A stretch of DNA of 64,000 bases from Flavobacterium johnsoniae (GTDB taxonomy: Bacteria; Bacteroidota; Bacteroidia; Flavobacteriales; Flavobacteriaceae). Shown here piece by piece: positions 1 to 8,579 of the stretch (within the stretch, counting starts at the first letter, position 1; every line of letters starts with the position of its first letter). The position numbers and the translations under genes were made by a program. The notes beneath the pieces are model-generated. The model saw nothing but the letters and a program-made list of their open reading frames with translations, had not been told where the DNA came from and did no database searches. The stretch is from positions 4,898,001-4,962,000 of the forward strand of contig NZ_CP103794.1 in NCBI RefSeq assembly GCF_030388325.1, in the 5' to 3' direction.

Positions 1-1281
1 TTTGAGTTTACCTATACCCCGATCCGCGACTCCAAAGGCACGATTTACGGGGTTATGGACATTGCCATTGACGTTACCGATCAGGTCATCGCCACCAAAA
101 AACTCGAAGAGACAAGGATGGCGCTCGCAGGGGCTATTGAACTGGCCGAACTCTCCACATGGACGCTCGATGCCGAATCTAAAACCATTACCTGTTCGGA
201 CCGTTTTAAGGAGTGGCTCGGTTTAAGCGCCGGCACCGCAGACCGGGAAGAGTTCCTGCAGCGCATCAGCGAACCCTACAGGCATAAAGTTGCCGCGGCC
301 CTGGAAGAGGCCCTCAGCGGTTCGGCCGAACAATTTTATGATTATGAATTTCAGATTGTAAACAAAATAACAGGACAGCAGCGCATTATCCATGCCAACG
401 CCCAGGTGCAGTACGGCAAGGATGATGTGGTAAAATCACTCAGCGGCACGGCGCAGGACGTGACCAAAGAAAAGGAACTCCAGCAGGAGCTTACCTTCAA
501 GGTAAAGGAGCAGACCGCCGAGCTGCAGACTAAAAATGCCGAACTCGAGGCCAACAACCGCGAGCTTTCGCAGTTTGCCTATATCGCCTCCCACGACCTG
601 CAGGAACCCATAAGAAAAATCAGCGTTTTTACCGATCTGCTGCAGAACAATCTGGGAAAGAACCCCGAGAAGGTAAATACTTATATCGACAAGATCAGCT
701 CTTCTTCCAGAAGGATGGAGAACCTCATTAAGGATGTGCTGCAGTTTTCAAAGCTCACCCATATTTCACATCAATTTGTACCGGTAAACCTCAATACAGT
801 GCTCAGCGAAATATTGGCAGATTTTGAACTGGTCATCGAACAGAAAAATGCCCAGGTAAGCATCGGGCAGCTTCCCCTCGTGCAGGCCATACCGCTTCAG
901 ATGTCACAGCTTTTCGGCAATCTGCTCTCCAATGCCCTGAAATATACCAAGCCCGGCACCAGGCCCGAAATCAGCATTAACGCACAGCCTGTTCCAGAAG
1001 CTCAACTCAGGCTGCATGCACTGGATCTGGAACTTCCCTATATCAAAATAGAAGTGCGCGATAACGGCATTGGATTCTCACAGCAGTACGCCGAACAGAT
1101 TTTCAATATCTTCCAGCGCCTGCATGGAAACGACCAGTATTCAGGCACCGGAATCGGCCTTGCCATGTGCCGCAAGATCATGCAGAACCATAATGGTGAA
1201 ATTACTGCCGCATCGCAGGAAGGCTCAGGCACTGTTTTTACTATTATTATGCCTGCACTGCGCGAAAAAAATGGGGGATGA
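1..1281 (+). CDS. PAS-domain sensor histidine kinase, 5' end missing
   Basis: The reading frame is open from the first base, so the gene begins before the window; a Met at 55 is internal. The visible 426 residues start in the last strand of one PAS domain (YTPIRDSKGTIYGVMDIAID), followed by a second PAS/PAC domain, a short coiled coil, a HisKA domain with the H-box ASHDLQEPIRKI, and a HATPase domain with the N-box NLLSNALKYT, G1 DNGIGF and G2 GTGIGLA. No membrane segment is seen in the visible part, so this portion is cytoplasmic. A CheY-like regulator starts 49 bp downstream and is the likely phosphotransfer partner. The input signal is unknown. Family assignment is firm; the true start is not visible. 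Confidence 0.93.
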   Translation, partial: FEFTYTPIRDSKGTIYGVMDIAIDVTDQVIATKKLEETRMALAGAIELAELSTWTLDAESKTITCSDRFKEWLGLSAGTADREEFLQRISEPYRHKVAAALEEALSGSAEQFYDYEFQIVNKITGQQRIIHANAQVQYGKDDVVKSLSGTAQDVTKEKELQQELTFKVKEQTAELQTKNAELEANNRELSQFAYIASHDLQEPIRKISVFTDLLQNNLGKNPEKVNTYIDKISSSSRRMENLIKDVLQFSKLTHISHQFVPVNLNTVLSEILADFELVIEQKNAQVSIGQLPLVQAIPLQMSQLFGNLLSNALKYTKPGTRPEISINAQPVPEAQLRLHALDLELPYIKIEVRDNGIGFSQQYAEQIFNIFQRLHGNDQYSGTGIGLAMCRKIMQNHNGEITAASQEGSGTVFTIIMPALREKNGG

Positions 1282-1330
1282 TAAAAAATTAGGAGGGAAA
1301 ATAGTATATTTACACTCCATTATTATACAT

Positions 1331-1714
1331 ATGACGACCATTTTTTTAATTGATGATGATCCAGACGACCGCGAAATCTTTGCTGAACTGCTGGCCGAAG
1401 ACCATCCCTCAATTGTACTGCAGCAAGCCATAAATGGCGCAGATGCCTTTGAAAAACTTAAATCTGAAAACTTTACAAAGCCGGATTTGATTTTTCTGGA
1501 CCTCAATATGCCCATAATGGACGGGCGTACCTTCTTGCAGCACATTAAAATGGATCCGGACCTGAAGGATATACCGGTTATCATATATACGACATCCTCA
1601 AGTGATCTGGACAGGAATTTTGCCATGGAAAACAAGGCCGCCTTTTTCCTGACCAAACAATATTCGCTGCAGCAGCAGCGAAAGGATATTATGGCGGCCA
1701 TAAAGAACTTCTAA
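1331..1714 (+). CDS. CheY-like single-domain response regulator
   Basis: A 127-residue protein made only of a receiver domain. The acidic pocket is LIDDDPDD (residues 6-13), the phospho-acceptor is Asp57 in FLDLNMPIMDG, and the conserved Thr/Ser (YTTSS) and Lys (LTKQ) follow. A longer frame extends upstream into the kinase gene, but the domain begins right at this ATG, so I chose 1331. It has no output domain, so it must act by protein contact or as a phosphorelay step. This resembles the Rcp1-like regulators often found beside PAS/phytochrome-type kinases. It probably shares a transcript with the kinase. Confidence 0.92.
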   Translation: MTTIFLIDDDPDDREIFAELLAEDHPSIVLQQAINGADAFEKLKSENFTKPDLIFLDLNMPIMDGRTFLQHIKMDPDLKDIPVIIYTTSSSDLDRNFAMENKAAFFLTKQYSLQQQRKDIMAAIKNF

Positions 1715-2212
1715 ACTCTTGATTCCCCTTACATTGATCAACGCTATTAAAAAAAGAATTATTTCTTACAAAAAACTCCCTTTTTGAAACTTTTAAGCTA
1801 TTCTCATGGGGCTTAATTCATTAAGTGCAGACTCTACTTTACTCCAATTCGAACAGCGTAAAATCTTCTCTCAATTTTGCGTCAAAAACTTAAAGCTTTT
1901 TTCTGCGGCGCAAAAGCAAAATTTCCTGCCATTTCATCATATTGGACTTACTGTTCCGATTTAAACAGTACTATAAAAAGAAATTTAAAAGCAGATTCAT
2001 AACTAAAGCATAAAAACTAATGAGATTTAAAAAAATCTCATTAGTTTTATTACAGTTTTTTTTGAATTCAGATGCAGCGTTACCGCAGCTGAAATTTTTA
2101 AATGCATCACACACAAGGATCCAAATCGCTGTTTATTTTGAAAAAAAATTAAATAAATGTCCAAAACCGGAACACCCAGATGTCTTTAATGAAATTTTAA
2201 AAATAATTTATT
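1715..2212. other. Intergenic stretch, 498 bp
   Basis: AT-rich, no convincing gene. It holds the perfect inverted repeat at 2013-2048 (listed separately). An open frame at 2020-2241 starts inside that repeat, overlaps the next gene and has no recognisable protein character, so it is not annotated. Confidence 0.6.
2013..2048. terminator. Perfect 16-bp inverted repeat, probable bidirectional terminator
   Basis: Arms AAAACTAATGAGATTT (2013-2028) and AAATCTCATTAGTTTT (2033-2048) are exact reverse complements around a 4-A loop. The A-rich left and T-rich right flanks fit an intrinsic terminator usable from either side, although it is poor in GC. It sits 300 bp beyond the response-regulator stop and 165 bp before the YCII gene, so it could instead be an operator or leader hairpin. 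Confidence 0.5.
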
Positions 2213-2569
2213 ATGAAAAAGTTCCTATTATTACTTCATGAAGACATTGAAAAACTAAATGAGCTCTCATCAAAAGAAATGCAGCAGCTGGCTGATGCGC
2301 ATATGAATTGGGCAGAGAGATTAGCCGCGGCAGGACATTTGATTTCAGGCGACGGACTGCAGGAAAAAAGTGTTTTGATCAGCGGGAAAGACTGCATCAT
2401 CAAAGACGGGCCTCATCTGGAATCCAAAGAAATTATCGGCGGCTATTATTTACTGCAGGCAGACGATTTAAAAACGGCTGTCGAACTGGCCAAGGAATGT
2501 CCTGCCCATCTTTACGGAGGCACTACCGAAATCCGCCAGATAATGGAAATGGAAGAATATGGGCAATGA
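2213..2569 (+). CDS. YCII/DGPF-domain protein
   Basis: 118 residues, a single YCII-related (DGPF) alpha/beta domain: the opening KKFLLLLHED strand, a central His-bearing helix (LADAHMNWAERLAAAGHLISGDGL), KDGPHLESKEIIGGYYLLQADD, and a C-terminal helix ending EIRQIMEME. Proteins of this family are small, probably cytoplasmic, and are the standard genomic partner of ECF42 sigma factors; their chemistry is not established. Here the gene overlaps the next one by 11 bp (ATG of the sigma gene at 2559), so the two are translationally coupled. Confidence 0.85.
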   Translation: MKKFLLLLHEDIEKLNELSSKEMQQLADAHMNWAERLAAAGHLISGDGLQEKSVLISGKDCIIKDGPHLESKEIIGGYYLLQADDLKTAVELAKECPAHLYGGTTEIRQIMEMEEYGQ

Positions 2570-3773
2570 AATGTTTTTCGGGGAAGAAAGGAATTATCGG
2601 GCATTATACGGAAAGCTGTTTGCAGCGTTATTAAATCAGTTTGGTGCAGATTATATTTCTGAAATTGAGGATGCCATTCATAATTCCTTATTAAAATCCT
2701 TAAAAATACGCAGCCAGAATACCATCCTGAAAAATATGGAAAACTGGCTTTTCATCGTTGCCCGAAATGACCTGCTGAACCAGATCAAAAAGGATAAAGA
2801 AATAAACAGTTTTTCTGCGCAACATATGGAAGGTTATGCGGCGGAAAGCTGCCAGACTGACCTGCGGCTCCAGACCGTTCTCTTTATATCTGCTGTAGAA
2901 AATATTTCCAGCCAAGCCAAAATACTCTTTGCTCTTAAGGATATTTTTGGGTTAAGCATATCTGAAATAAGCCGCTGCACCTTGATGGGTAAAGAAGCAG
3001 TTTACAAAAGCATTGCCAGGACAAAGAAAAACATCCAGTCCCAATTTAAGGGCAAAACTGTCGAACTGGATTCAATAGCAGCCGTCAGGGAAGATATCGC
3101 CAGGGCAGAAGAAATATTTTATGCTGTTTTTAATATAGGCTATGACTGTTTTGATGAAAAGGCCCAAGGGGTTTTCAATGAAGATTTATGCCTGGACGCA
3201 ATGGCTCTGGCTAAACTTTTATACGGCCGCTATAAGTATGGCTCTACAGGCAGTCTGCTGGCCCTTTTCTGCTTTCATGCCGCAAGAAGTGCAGCCCGGG
3301 TTGTCAATGGCAGGCTCATTTCTTTTTTCAGCCAGGACCGCGAAAAATGGAATACGGAACTGATCGCTTTAGGCTTTCATTATCTTAAAAAACCCAAAAC
3401 CTTAAACCGTTTTTATCTTGAAGCGGTTATTATCAGCAGGTACATGTCCATTGCGGAGCTAACACAAAATGACTGGCTTGATATTGTGAAATTACATGAA
3501 ATCATGCAGCAGGTCTGCCTGTCTCCTATTGCAAGACTGAACTATTGTTTTTGTCTGGCTAAAATTGGAAAAACGCAGCAGGCGCTGCAGATTCTTTCTC
3601 AGATTGAAAAAGAGCTGCCGGCCGAACATATCTATTTTTCTCTGGTAAAAGCTAAAATCCTAAAAGAAACCAGACCTGAAGAGTCCGATTATCTATTCAC
3701 TTCGGTGCTAAGTAAAATGAACCAGAAAATAAGGAAAGAATACCTGCTGGAAAACGAGTCAGTCGGATTATAA
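2559..3773 (+). CDS. ECF42-type RNA polymerase sigma factor with C-terminal TPR-like domain
   Basis: 404 residues. Region sigma-2 is at about 10-85 (NWLFIVARNDLLNQIKKD), sigma-4 at about 120-170 (LKDIFGLSISEISRCTLMGKEAVYKSIARTKKNI in two steps), and a helical tail from about 180 to 400. The tail has the landmarks of ECF42 factors in divergent form: IFYAVFNIGYD, LALFCFHAARSAAR, SQDREKWN and FYLEAVII. ECF42 factors have no anti-sigma factor; the tail itself is thought to control them, and they are linked to YCII/DGPF genes, as here. The target promoter and the signal are unknown. The motifs are weaker than in actinobacterial members, so the class call is good but not certain. Confidence 0.85.
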   Translation: MGNEMFFGEERNYRALYGKLFAALLNQFGADYISEIEDAIHNSLLKSLKIRSQNTILKNMENWLFIVARNDLLNQIKKDKEINSFSAQHMEGYAAESCQTDLRLQTVLFISAVENISSQAKILFALKDIFGLSISEISRCTLMGKEAVYKSIARTKKNIQSQFKGKTVELDSIAAVREDIARAEEIFYAVFNIGYDCFDEKAQGVFNEDLCLDAMALAKLLYGRYKYGSTGSLLALFCFHAARSAARVVNGRLISFFSQDREKWNTELIALGFHYLKKPKTLNRFYLEAVIISRYMSIAELTQNDWLDIVKLHEIMQQVCLSPIARLNYCFCLAKIGKTQQALQILSQIEKELPAEHIYFSLVKAKILKETRPEESDYLFTSVLSKMNQKIRKEYLLENESVGL

Positions 3774-3941
3774 AATAAAAATATTTCAATTGATATTTCT
3801 TTTTTGATTTCTACCTTTTCAGATAAGAGACATGATCTCCAGTGCAGGCTTTAGAACTGTATAAAATTAAAAAAACATTACCATTTAAATGCCGTAAGCC
3901 TTCACTTATTTTCGCCGGGAAATCCAAACACTGAAAAGCAT

Positions 3942-3969
3942 AAAAAAGCCCCTTTAAAAAAAGGGGCTT
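3942..3969 (-). terminator. Intrinsic terminator of the fasciclin gene
   Basis: Arms AAGCCCCTTT (3946-3955) and AAAGGGGCTT (3960-3969) form a 10-bp GC-centred hairpin. On the minus strand it is followed by a run of T residues. It lies 25 bp beyond the fasciclin stop. Confidence 0.85.
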
Positions 3970-3993
3970 ATCGCATACAATCTCTTTACAGTA

Positions 3994-4548
3994 TTACATC
4001 TTTGGAAGCAGGACAGCATCAACCACATGGATTACACCGTTTGACTGGTTTACGTCCGCTATGGTAACCTTAGACTTATTGCCGTTCTCGTCGCTGATAT
4101 ATAAATCCTTACCCTCCATCCAGGCCGTCAGCGTACCGCCGCTTACTGTTTTCAGCACTGCTTTTCCTTTTCCTGCTTTTATCGCTTTTGCAATATCGGA
4201 ACTGTTCATCTTTCCTGCAACCACATGATAGGTCAGAATAGTCTGCAGCATTTTCATGTTTTCCGGTTTCAGTAAATTGTCTACTGTTCCTGCAGGAAGT
4301 TTGCCGAAGGCTTCATTGGTGGGTGCAAATACGGTGAAAGGGCCTTTTCCCTGAAGCGTCTCTACCAGTCCCGCCGCTTTTACCGCCGCCACAAGTGTGG
4401 TATGGTCCTTAGAGTTGACTGCATTTTCTATTATGTTTTTATTTGGATACATTGCTGCCCCTCCCACCATCACGGTTTTCTGGGCGTTCATCGTAAATCC
4501 GAATCCCAATGTTAAGACTGCCAAGGCTAAAAATTTTCTAGTTTTCAT
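3994..4548 (-). CDS. Secreted fasciclin (FAS1) domain protein
   Basis: 184 residues with a signal peptide (MKTRKFLALAVLTLGFGFTMNA, cleavage near residue 22) and one FAS1 domain from about 38 to the end. The domain shows the H1 motif GPFTVFAPTNEAF, then LTYHVVAGKM and the final strand NGVIHVVDAVLLP. FAS1 domains mediate adhesion and protein or sugar contacts at the cell surface. Bacterial single-domain forms are exported to the periplasm or medium, and their partners are mostly unknown. The gene stands alone with its own terminator. Its neighbours give no function, though FAS1 proteins are common in stress and biofilm settings. Confidence 0.92.
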   Translation of the reverse strand: MKTRKFLALAVLTLGFGFTMNAQKTVMVGGAAMYPNKNIIENAVNSKDHTTLVAAVKAAGLVETLQGKGPFTVFAPTNEAFGKLPAGTVDNLLKPENMKMLQTILTYHVVAGKMNSSDIAKAIKAGKGKAVLKTVSGGTLTAWMEGKDLYISDENGNKSKVTIADVNQSNGVIHVVDAVLLPKM

Positions 4549-4704
4549 AATTACATTTTTTTTTAAGTTATAAAGTCATCTACGCTGCAAACTGCTTTAT
4601 GGTTTTACCACAAAAAGGAATAATCGCGAAAAAATAGGCATAAAAAACACACAGGCTTTAAAAACTGGTGTTTATCCCCAAAAAAAAATATTTACTTTTT
4701 ATAA

Positions 4705-4739
4705 TTTTTTTTGCCAATTTTTTTTGCCAATTTTTTTTT
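4705..4739. repeat. Short tandem repeat, T8-GCCAA
   Basis: Two tandem 13-bp units of TTTTTTTTGCCAA (4705-4717 and 4718-4730) followed by a further run of T. It sits in the divergent spacer between the fasciclin gene and the ferritin-like gene. It could vary in length by slippage; no function is shown. Confidence 0.7.
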
Positions 4740-4783
4740 ATTAAAAAACAGCCCCAAATTAAAACCGCATCTTATAAAATTTC

Positions 4784-4814
4784 GTTAATAACATAATATG
4801 ATTATGTTATTAAC
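4784..4814. promoter_or_regulatory. 31-bp perfect palindrome upstream of ferritin-like gene
   Basis: GTTAATAACATAAT (4784-4797), spacer ATG, then ATTATGTTATTAAC (4801-4814): 14-bp exact arms. It ends 20 bp before the start codon at 4835, where a repressor operator or a leader hairpin would act. No T-tract follows, so it is not a standard terminator. Confidence 0.6.
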
Positions 4815-4834
4815 CTTAATAAAAAACCTAGATT

Positions 4835-5581
4835 ATGAAAAACGAAGTTAAAATTCAGCAGGTAAACCCTTCACTTGACAGCAGAAGGAATTTCCTGAAA
4901 ATCAGCGGTCTCACATTAGCTACAGCAGGTTTGGTTTTGGCCGGATGCAGCGACAATGATAATGACGATAACATGGAGGACACTTCACTTCCGGGAATAC
5001 GAAACGGTGTATTTGATTTAGGGTCAGGGGATTTCGGCGTGCTTACATATGCCTACGCCCTTGAACAATTAGAAGCAGATTTTTACACTAAAGTGGTGAA
5101 TGCCTCAAACTTCAATACGGTTTTCAGCAGTTTGGAACGTGAAGTTTTAACAGATCTGTACCACCATGAAGTGGTGCACAGGGATTTCTTTAAAGCGGCA
5201 TTGACCGGAGCGCTTCCCAATCCGGGCTCTCAGCTGCTTCCCTCTTTAGCCTTTAATTACGGTTCCTTGAATTTCAACAGCCGCACTGAGGTACTGGCCA
5301 CTGCAAAGGCGCTTGAGGATACGGGAGTGGCCGCCTACAACGGAGCCGGCAGATTGATAAAAACGGCTGACTACCTATTGCTGGCCGGAAAAATTGTTTC
5401 TGTAGAGGCCAGACATGCCGCCGCAATAAGAAGCCTGATCAATCCCAATTCAAAAGATTTCGCCGGAGATGATATTGTCAATATGTCAACAGGTCTGGAT
5501 GACGCAAAAGATCCTTCTAAGATCCTGCCGATTGCCGCGAACTTTATTACTACAAAATTCACGGCCAAATACCTTCCTTAA
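4835..5581 (+). CDS. Exported ferritin-like domain protein (lipoprotein-type signal)
   Basis: 248 residues. The N-terminus has a twin-arginine-like segment SRRNFLKISG (residues 17-26) followed by a lipobox LVLAGC, so it is probably exported folded and lipid-anchored. The rest is a four-helix ferritin-like domain with typical metal-ligand spacing: EQLEADFY, HHEVVHRDF, ALEDTGVAAY and VEARHAAAIR. The family resembles the plant desiccation-related protein group; activity is undetermined and may be di-iron or manganese chemistry, or metal storage. The next gene encodes a second member 25 bp on, so the pair probably forms an operon under the palindrome just upstream. Confidence 0.88.
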   Translation: MKNEVKIQQVNPSLDSRRNFLKISGLTLATAGLVLAGCSDNDNDDNMEDTSLPGIRNGVFDLGSGDFGVLTYAYALEQLEADFYTKVVNASNFNTVFSSLEREVLTDLYHHEVVHRDFFKAALTGALPNPGSQLLPSLAFNYGSLNFNSRTEVLATAKALEDTGVAAYNGAGRLIKTADYLLLAGKIVSVEARHAAAIRSLINPNSKDFAGDDIVNMSTGLDDAKDPSKILPIAANFITTKFTAKYLP

Positions 5582-5606
5582 TACTAACTGCTAAAACTTA
5601 GAAATT

Positions 5607-6419
5607 ATGAATATCTTAAAATTTATAGAAACTTTTACCGATGATAATTTGATGAAAAGCACCGGCACCCGCAGGGACAGCTTTTCGCAGTTTGGGAATA
5701 TCGGAAAAAATCTAGCCATGGCATCAATCCCTTTCGGATTATCAGCTCTTACCAGCAAAGCTTTTGCTAAAGACATTACAGCAACTCCGGCAACTCCTAT
5801 CGGGGCACTCCAGTTTGCATTGACTCTGGAATATCTTGAAAATGAATTTTATGCTATGGCACTGGATTCAGGGGTGATCCCTGCCTCTGAAAACGGCGGA
5901 CGGGATCTGAAAGTTTTCCAGCAGATTGCAGATCATGAATCCGACCATGTCAAGTTTTTGATTGCAGGACTGGGAGGAACGGCAAGTGCCAATTTTGTTC
6001 CAAAACCTACTTTCGATTTTACAGTAGGAGGAGCTTTTGATCCTTTCAATGATTACCCTACCTTTTTAGCGTTAGCGCAGGCTTTTGAGGATACCGGTGT
6101 AAGGGCCTACAAAGGCCAGGCGGCCAACTTGATAACAGCACCCGATTTATTGACCGCTGCCTTGCAGATCCATTCTGTTGAAGCGCGCCATGCTTCAGAA
6201 GTCAGAAGGCTCAGAGGTCTTAAAGGATGGATTTCCAATTCTGAGAGAGGTGCAGGAATGCCGGCTGCGACACAGGCTGTGTATGATGGAGAAGGTATCA
6301 CGATGCAGGCAGGGTTCAACACGGCCTCTGCATTTGGAGCCGCGGCAGGATCTGAAGCCTATGACGAACCGCTTACCACCCAGCAGGTGGTCGATATCGC
6401 CAACATCTTTATTGTCTGA
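5607..6419 (+). CDS. Second ferritin-like domain protein
   Basis: 270 residues, homologous in its core to the preceding protein: LEYLENEFYAMAL, DHESDHVKFL, AFEDTGVRAYKG, VEARHASEVRRLRG. The N-terminus is unusual. It has TRRDSFSQFG near residue 21, followed by a hydrophobic stretch and an Ala-rich AKDITATPA region, which reads like a degenerate twin-arginine signal without a lipobox. It may therefore be soluble in the periplasm and partner the lipid-anchored protein. It carries a C-terminal extension of about 60 residues after the last helix. The gene ends at a clear terminator. The exact metal and reaction are unknown. Confidence 0.87.
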   Translation: MNILKFIETFTDDNLMKSTGTRRDSFSQFGNIGKNLAMASIPFGLSALTSKAFAKDITATPATPIGALQFALTLEYLENEFYAMALDSGVIPASENGGRDLKVFQQIADHESDHVKFLIAGLGGTASANFVPKPTFDFTVGGAFDPFNDYPTFLALAQAFEDTGVRAYKGQAANLITAPDLLTAALQIHSVEARHASEVRRLRGLKGWISNSERGAGMPAATQAVYDGEGITMQAGFNTASAFGAAAGSEAYDEPLTTQQVVDIANIFIV

Positions 6420-6428
6420 TTTTTACAT

Positions 6429-6465
6429 AAAACGCTTTCATAGTAAAATGAAGGCGTTTTTTTTT
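6429..6465 (+). terminator. Intrinsic terminator of the ferritin-like operon
   Basis: AAAACGCTTTCAT (6429-6441) pairs with ATGAAGGCGTTTT (6448-6460), with one G-T wobble, and is followed by further T residues. It begins 9 bp after the second ferritin-like stop. Confidence 0.85.
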
Positions 6466-6622
6466 CATAAACCCAGGCAGCAACTTCTTGAGGCAGGAAT
6501 GCTTTTATAAATGGGTAAATCCAGCGCTCCAGCGCAAATGATTTTAAAGGCATTTTAGAGAAAGACATTCAAAATTGGCATTACATTAACATTTTATTCC
6601 GGGCATAACCACCCTTCTGGTT

Positions 6623-6630
6623 TATCTTTG
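6623..6630 (+). promoter_or_regulatory. Flavobacterial -7 box (TATCTTTG) of the ClC gene
   Basis: TATCTTTG matches the Bacteroidota -7 consensus TAnnTTTG and lies 28 bp before the ATG at 6658. I found no clear -33 TTG at the usual spacing. Its position argues against the alternative TTG start at 6628, which overlaps it. Confidence 0.5.
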
Positions 6631-6657
6631 TATTTCCACACAATTCCATCCAGGACA

Positions 6658-8442
6658 ATGTTCAAAAAGCAGCTCATCAAAGCAAAACAGGTATTGATGC
6701 TCGGACAGCGGCAGCTCTCCCGCAAACAGTTTATATTTCTCTCAAGTGTTCTTATCGGCATTACCGCATCCTTTGCGGTAATCTTTCTAAAGGCTTTTGC
6801 CCACTGGGTATATTCATTTGCAACCTACATCAACGGAACATTAAAATTGAGTTTCCTTAACAGCATACTGCCTGTTGTTGGAATCCTGCTTACTGTTCTG
6901 GTAGTGAAAAAAGCATTGGGCGGGACCCTGGAAAAGGGGACTTCACAGATTTTGTATATAGTGGCTAGAAAAGCCAGCATTATCCCTAAAAAGCAGATGT
7001 ATGCCCAGATTATCACCAGCTCGCTGACCGTCGGACTTGGAGGGTCTGCCGGATTGGAAAGCCCTATCGTGATCACGGGCGCCGCATTCGGTTCCAATTA
7101 TGCCCAGCAGTTCAGGCTGAGCTATCAGGAGCGCACGCTGCTGATTGGATGCGGGGTGGCAGCAGGCATTGCCGCCGCATTCAATGCCCCCATCGCAGGG
7201 GTGCTTTTTGCCATCGAGGTGCTGCTTGTCGATGTGACCATTTCGGCTTTTACCCCCATAATGATTGCCGCGGCCACAGGTGCGCTGGTTTCCGCAATCG
7301 TCCTGAATGAAAACATACTGCTGGCTTTCCGCGAAAAACAGACCTTTGACTACCATAATATTCCCTTCTATGTTTTGATGGGGCTTTTCACAGGCTTTAC
7401 AGCGGTATTCTACGCCCGCAATTTTTTAAGGACCGAACATGCCTTTGCGCATTTAAAATACGGCCCCTATAAAAAAGCACTTATCGGCGCCTGCATTCTG
7501 GGTCTCATGATCTTTATATTTCCCACCCTTTTCGGAGAAGGATATGAAAGCATCAAAACTCTTGCTGATAAGGATCCCGGAAGGCTGCTGGAAAACACGC
7601 TGTTCTCGGATTTGGCGTCCAATGACTGGATGCTGCTGGGCTTTGTCGGGGCTTCCATGCTGCTCAAAGCTTTTGCCTCAGGCATAACATTGGGAAGCGG
7701 CGGCAACGGGGGGAATTTTGCCCCTTCCCTCTTCCTTGGCTCATATGCCGGTTATTTCTTCTCAAAACTTTTAAACCTCTCCGGTCTTACCGATCTGCCT
7801 GTGGGCAATTTTACCCTGGTGGGTATGGCCGGGATTCTCAGCGGTCTTTTTCATGCGCCGCTGACCGCCATTTTCCTTATTGCGGAAATAACCGGAGGAT
7901 ACGATCTGATGATTCCCCTGATGATTGTCGCCTCGGTAAGTTTTGCCGTTTCCAAACGTTTTGAAAAGCACTCCCTCGATGTAAAAAACCTGGCCAGAAA
8001 AGGAAATGCCTTTACAAGCAATAAGGATTCTAATATCCTCTGCACCCTAGAGATTGAAGACCTGATAAAAAAAGATTATCTGACCGTGGAACCCGATCAG
8101 CCGCTTGCAGACGTCGCCGGGCTTCTGGCACATTCCGACCAGGTGATTTTTGCAGCCGTCGATAATGAGAATGAGCTTCGGGGACTGGTTTACTTCAATG
8201 ACATAAGGGAAGTGATTTTCGATAATCTCAAAACAGAAAGCATTCTGGTCAAGGATATCATGACACAGCCCGTGCAGCCCGTGCATCTTTTTGACAGCAT
8301 GGAAACGGTGATGAAAAAATTTGAGAAAAGCGGCAAGGTCTTTCTTCCGGTGCTCAAAAACGGAAAATATTACGGCTTCATAACAAAATCAGACGTTCTG
8401 GAATCCTACCGCAACAGGCTCAAATCAATGATTTTCGAATAG
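6658..8442 (+). CDS. ClC-family chloride channel/transporter with CBS pair
   Basis: 594 residues from the ATG at 6658; an in-frame TTG at 6628 overlaps the promoter box and is rejected. About ten membrane helices carry the ClC selectivity loops: GLGGSAGLESP (with the gating-type Glu), GCGVAAGIAAAFNAPIAGVLFA and GSGGNGGNFAPSLFLG. The cytoplasmic C-terminus (about 470-590) holds two CBS domains, starting near KKDYLTVEPDQPLADV and VKDIMTQPVQPVH, which in this family bind adenine nucleotides and tune gating. It lies in the inner membrane and exchanges or conducts chloride or a similar anion. The next gene (DUF389) may be separately transcribed. Confidence 0.93.
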   Translation: MFKKQLIKAKQVLMLGQRQLSRKQFIFLSSVLIGITASFAVIFLKAFAHWVYSFATYINGTLKLSFLNSILPVVGILLTVLVVKKALGGTLEKGTSQILYIVARKASIIPKKQMYAQIITSSLTVGLGGSAGLESPIVITGAAFGSNYAQQFRLSYQERTLLIGCGVAAGIAAAFNAPIAGVLFAIEVLLVDVTISAFTPIMIAAATGALVSAIVLNENILLAFREKQTFDYHNIPFYVLMGLFTGFTAVFYARNFLRTEHAFAHLKYGPYKKALIGACILGLMIFIFPTLFGEGYESIKTLADKDPGRLLENTLFSDLASNDWMLLGFVGASMLLKAFASGITLGSGGNGGNFAPSLFLGSYAGYFFSKLLNLSGLTDLPVGNFTLVGMAGILSGLFHAPLTAIFLIAEITGGYDLMIPLMIVASVSFAVSKRFEKHSLDVKNLARKGNAFTSNKDSNILCTLEIEDLIKKDYLTVEPDQPLADVAGLLAHSDQVIFAAVDNENELRGLVYFNDIREVIFDNLKTESILVKDIMTQPVQPVHLFDSMETVMKKFEKSGKVFLPVLKNGKYYGFITKSDVLESYRNRLKSMIFE

Positions 8443-8579
8443 GGCTTCAACCGCACTTTGGCAGATCAGGCGTCCCTGGCTCTATCTTTTTCCTATTCTG
8501 TTTCCAATTAGCAAAATTAGCCTTATCTTAGTAATGCATGCCGCAATTAAGAAAACGCAAACTTTTGAATTTTAAGATT

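Noticed and set aside
1225..1701. 158-aa minus-strand frame opposite the response regulator
   Set aside because: Antisense shadow; Ser/Cys-rich and without any domain, whereas the receiver domain on the plus strand is certain.
2020..2241. 73-aa open frame on the plus strand
   Set aside because: Its start lies inside the 2013-2048 inverted repeat, it overlaps the YCII gene start, and its content is AT-driven with no family features.
4705..4739. Possible CRISPR-like repeat
   Set aside because: Only two tandem 13-bp units without spacers; a simple T-rich tandem repeat.
6628..6657. Earlier TTG start for the ClC gene
   Set aside because: It overlaps the TATCTTTG promoter box, so it would leave no transcribed leader; the ATG at 6658 fits better.
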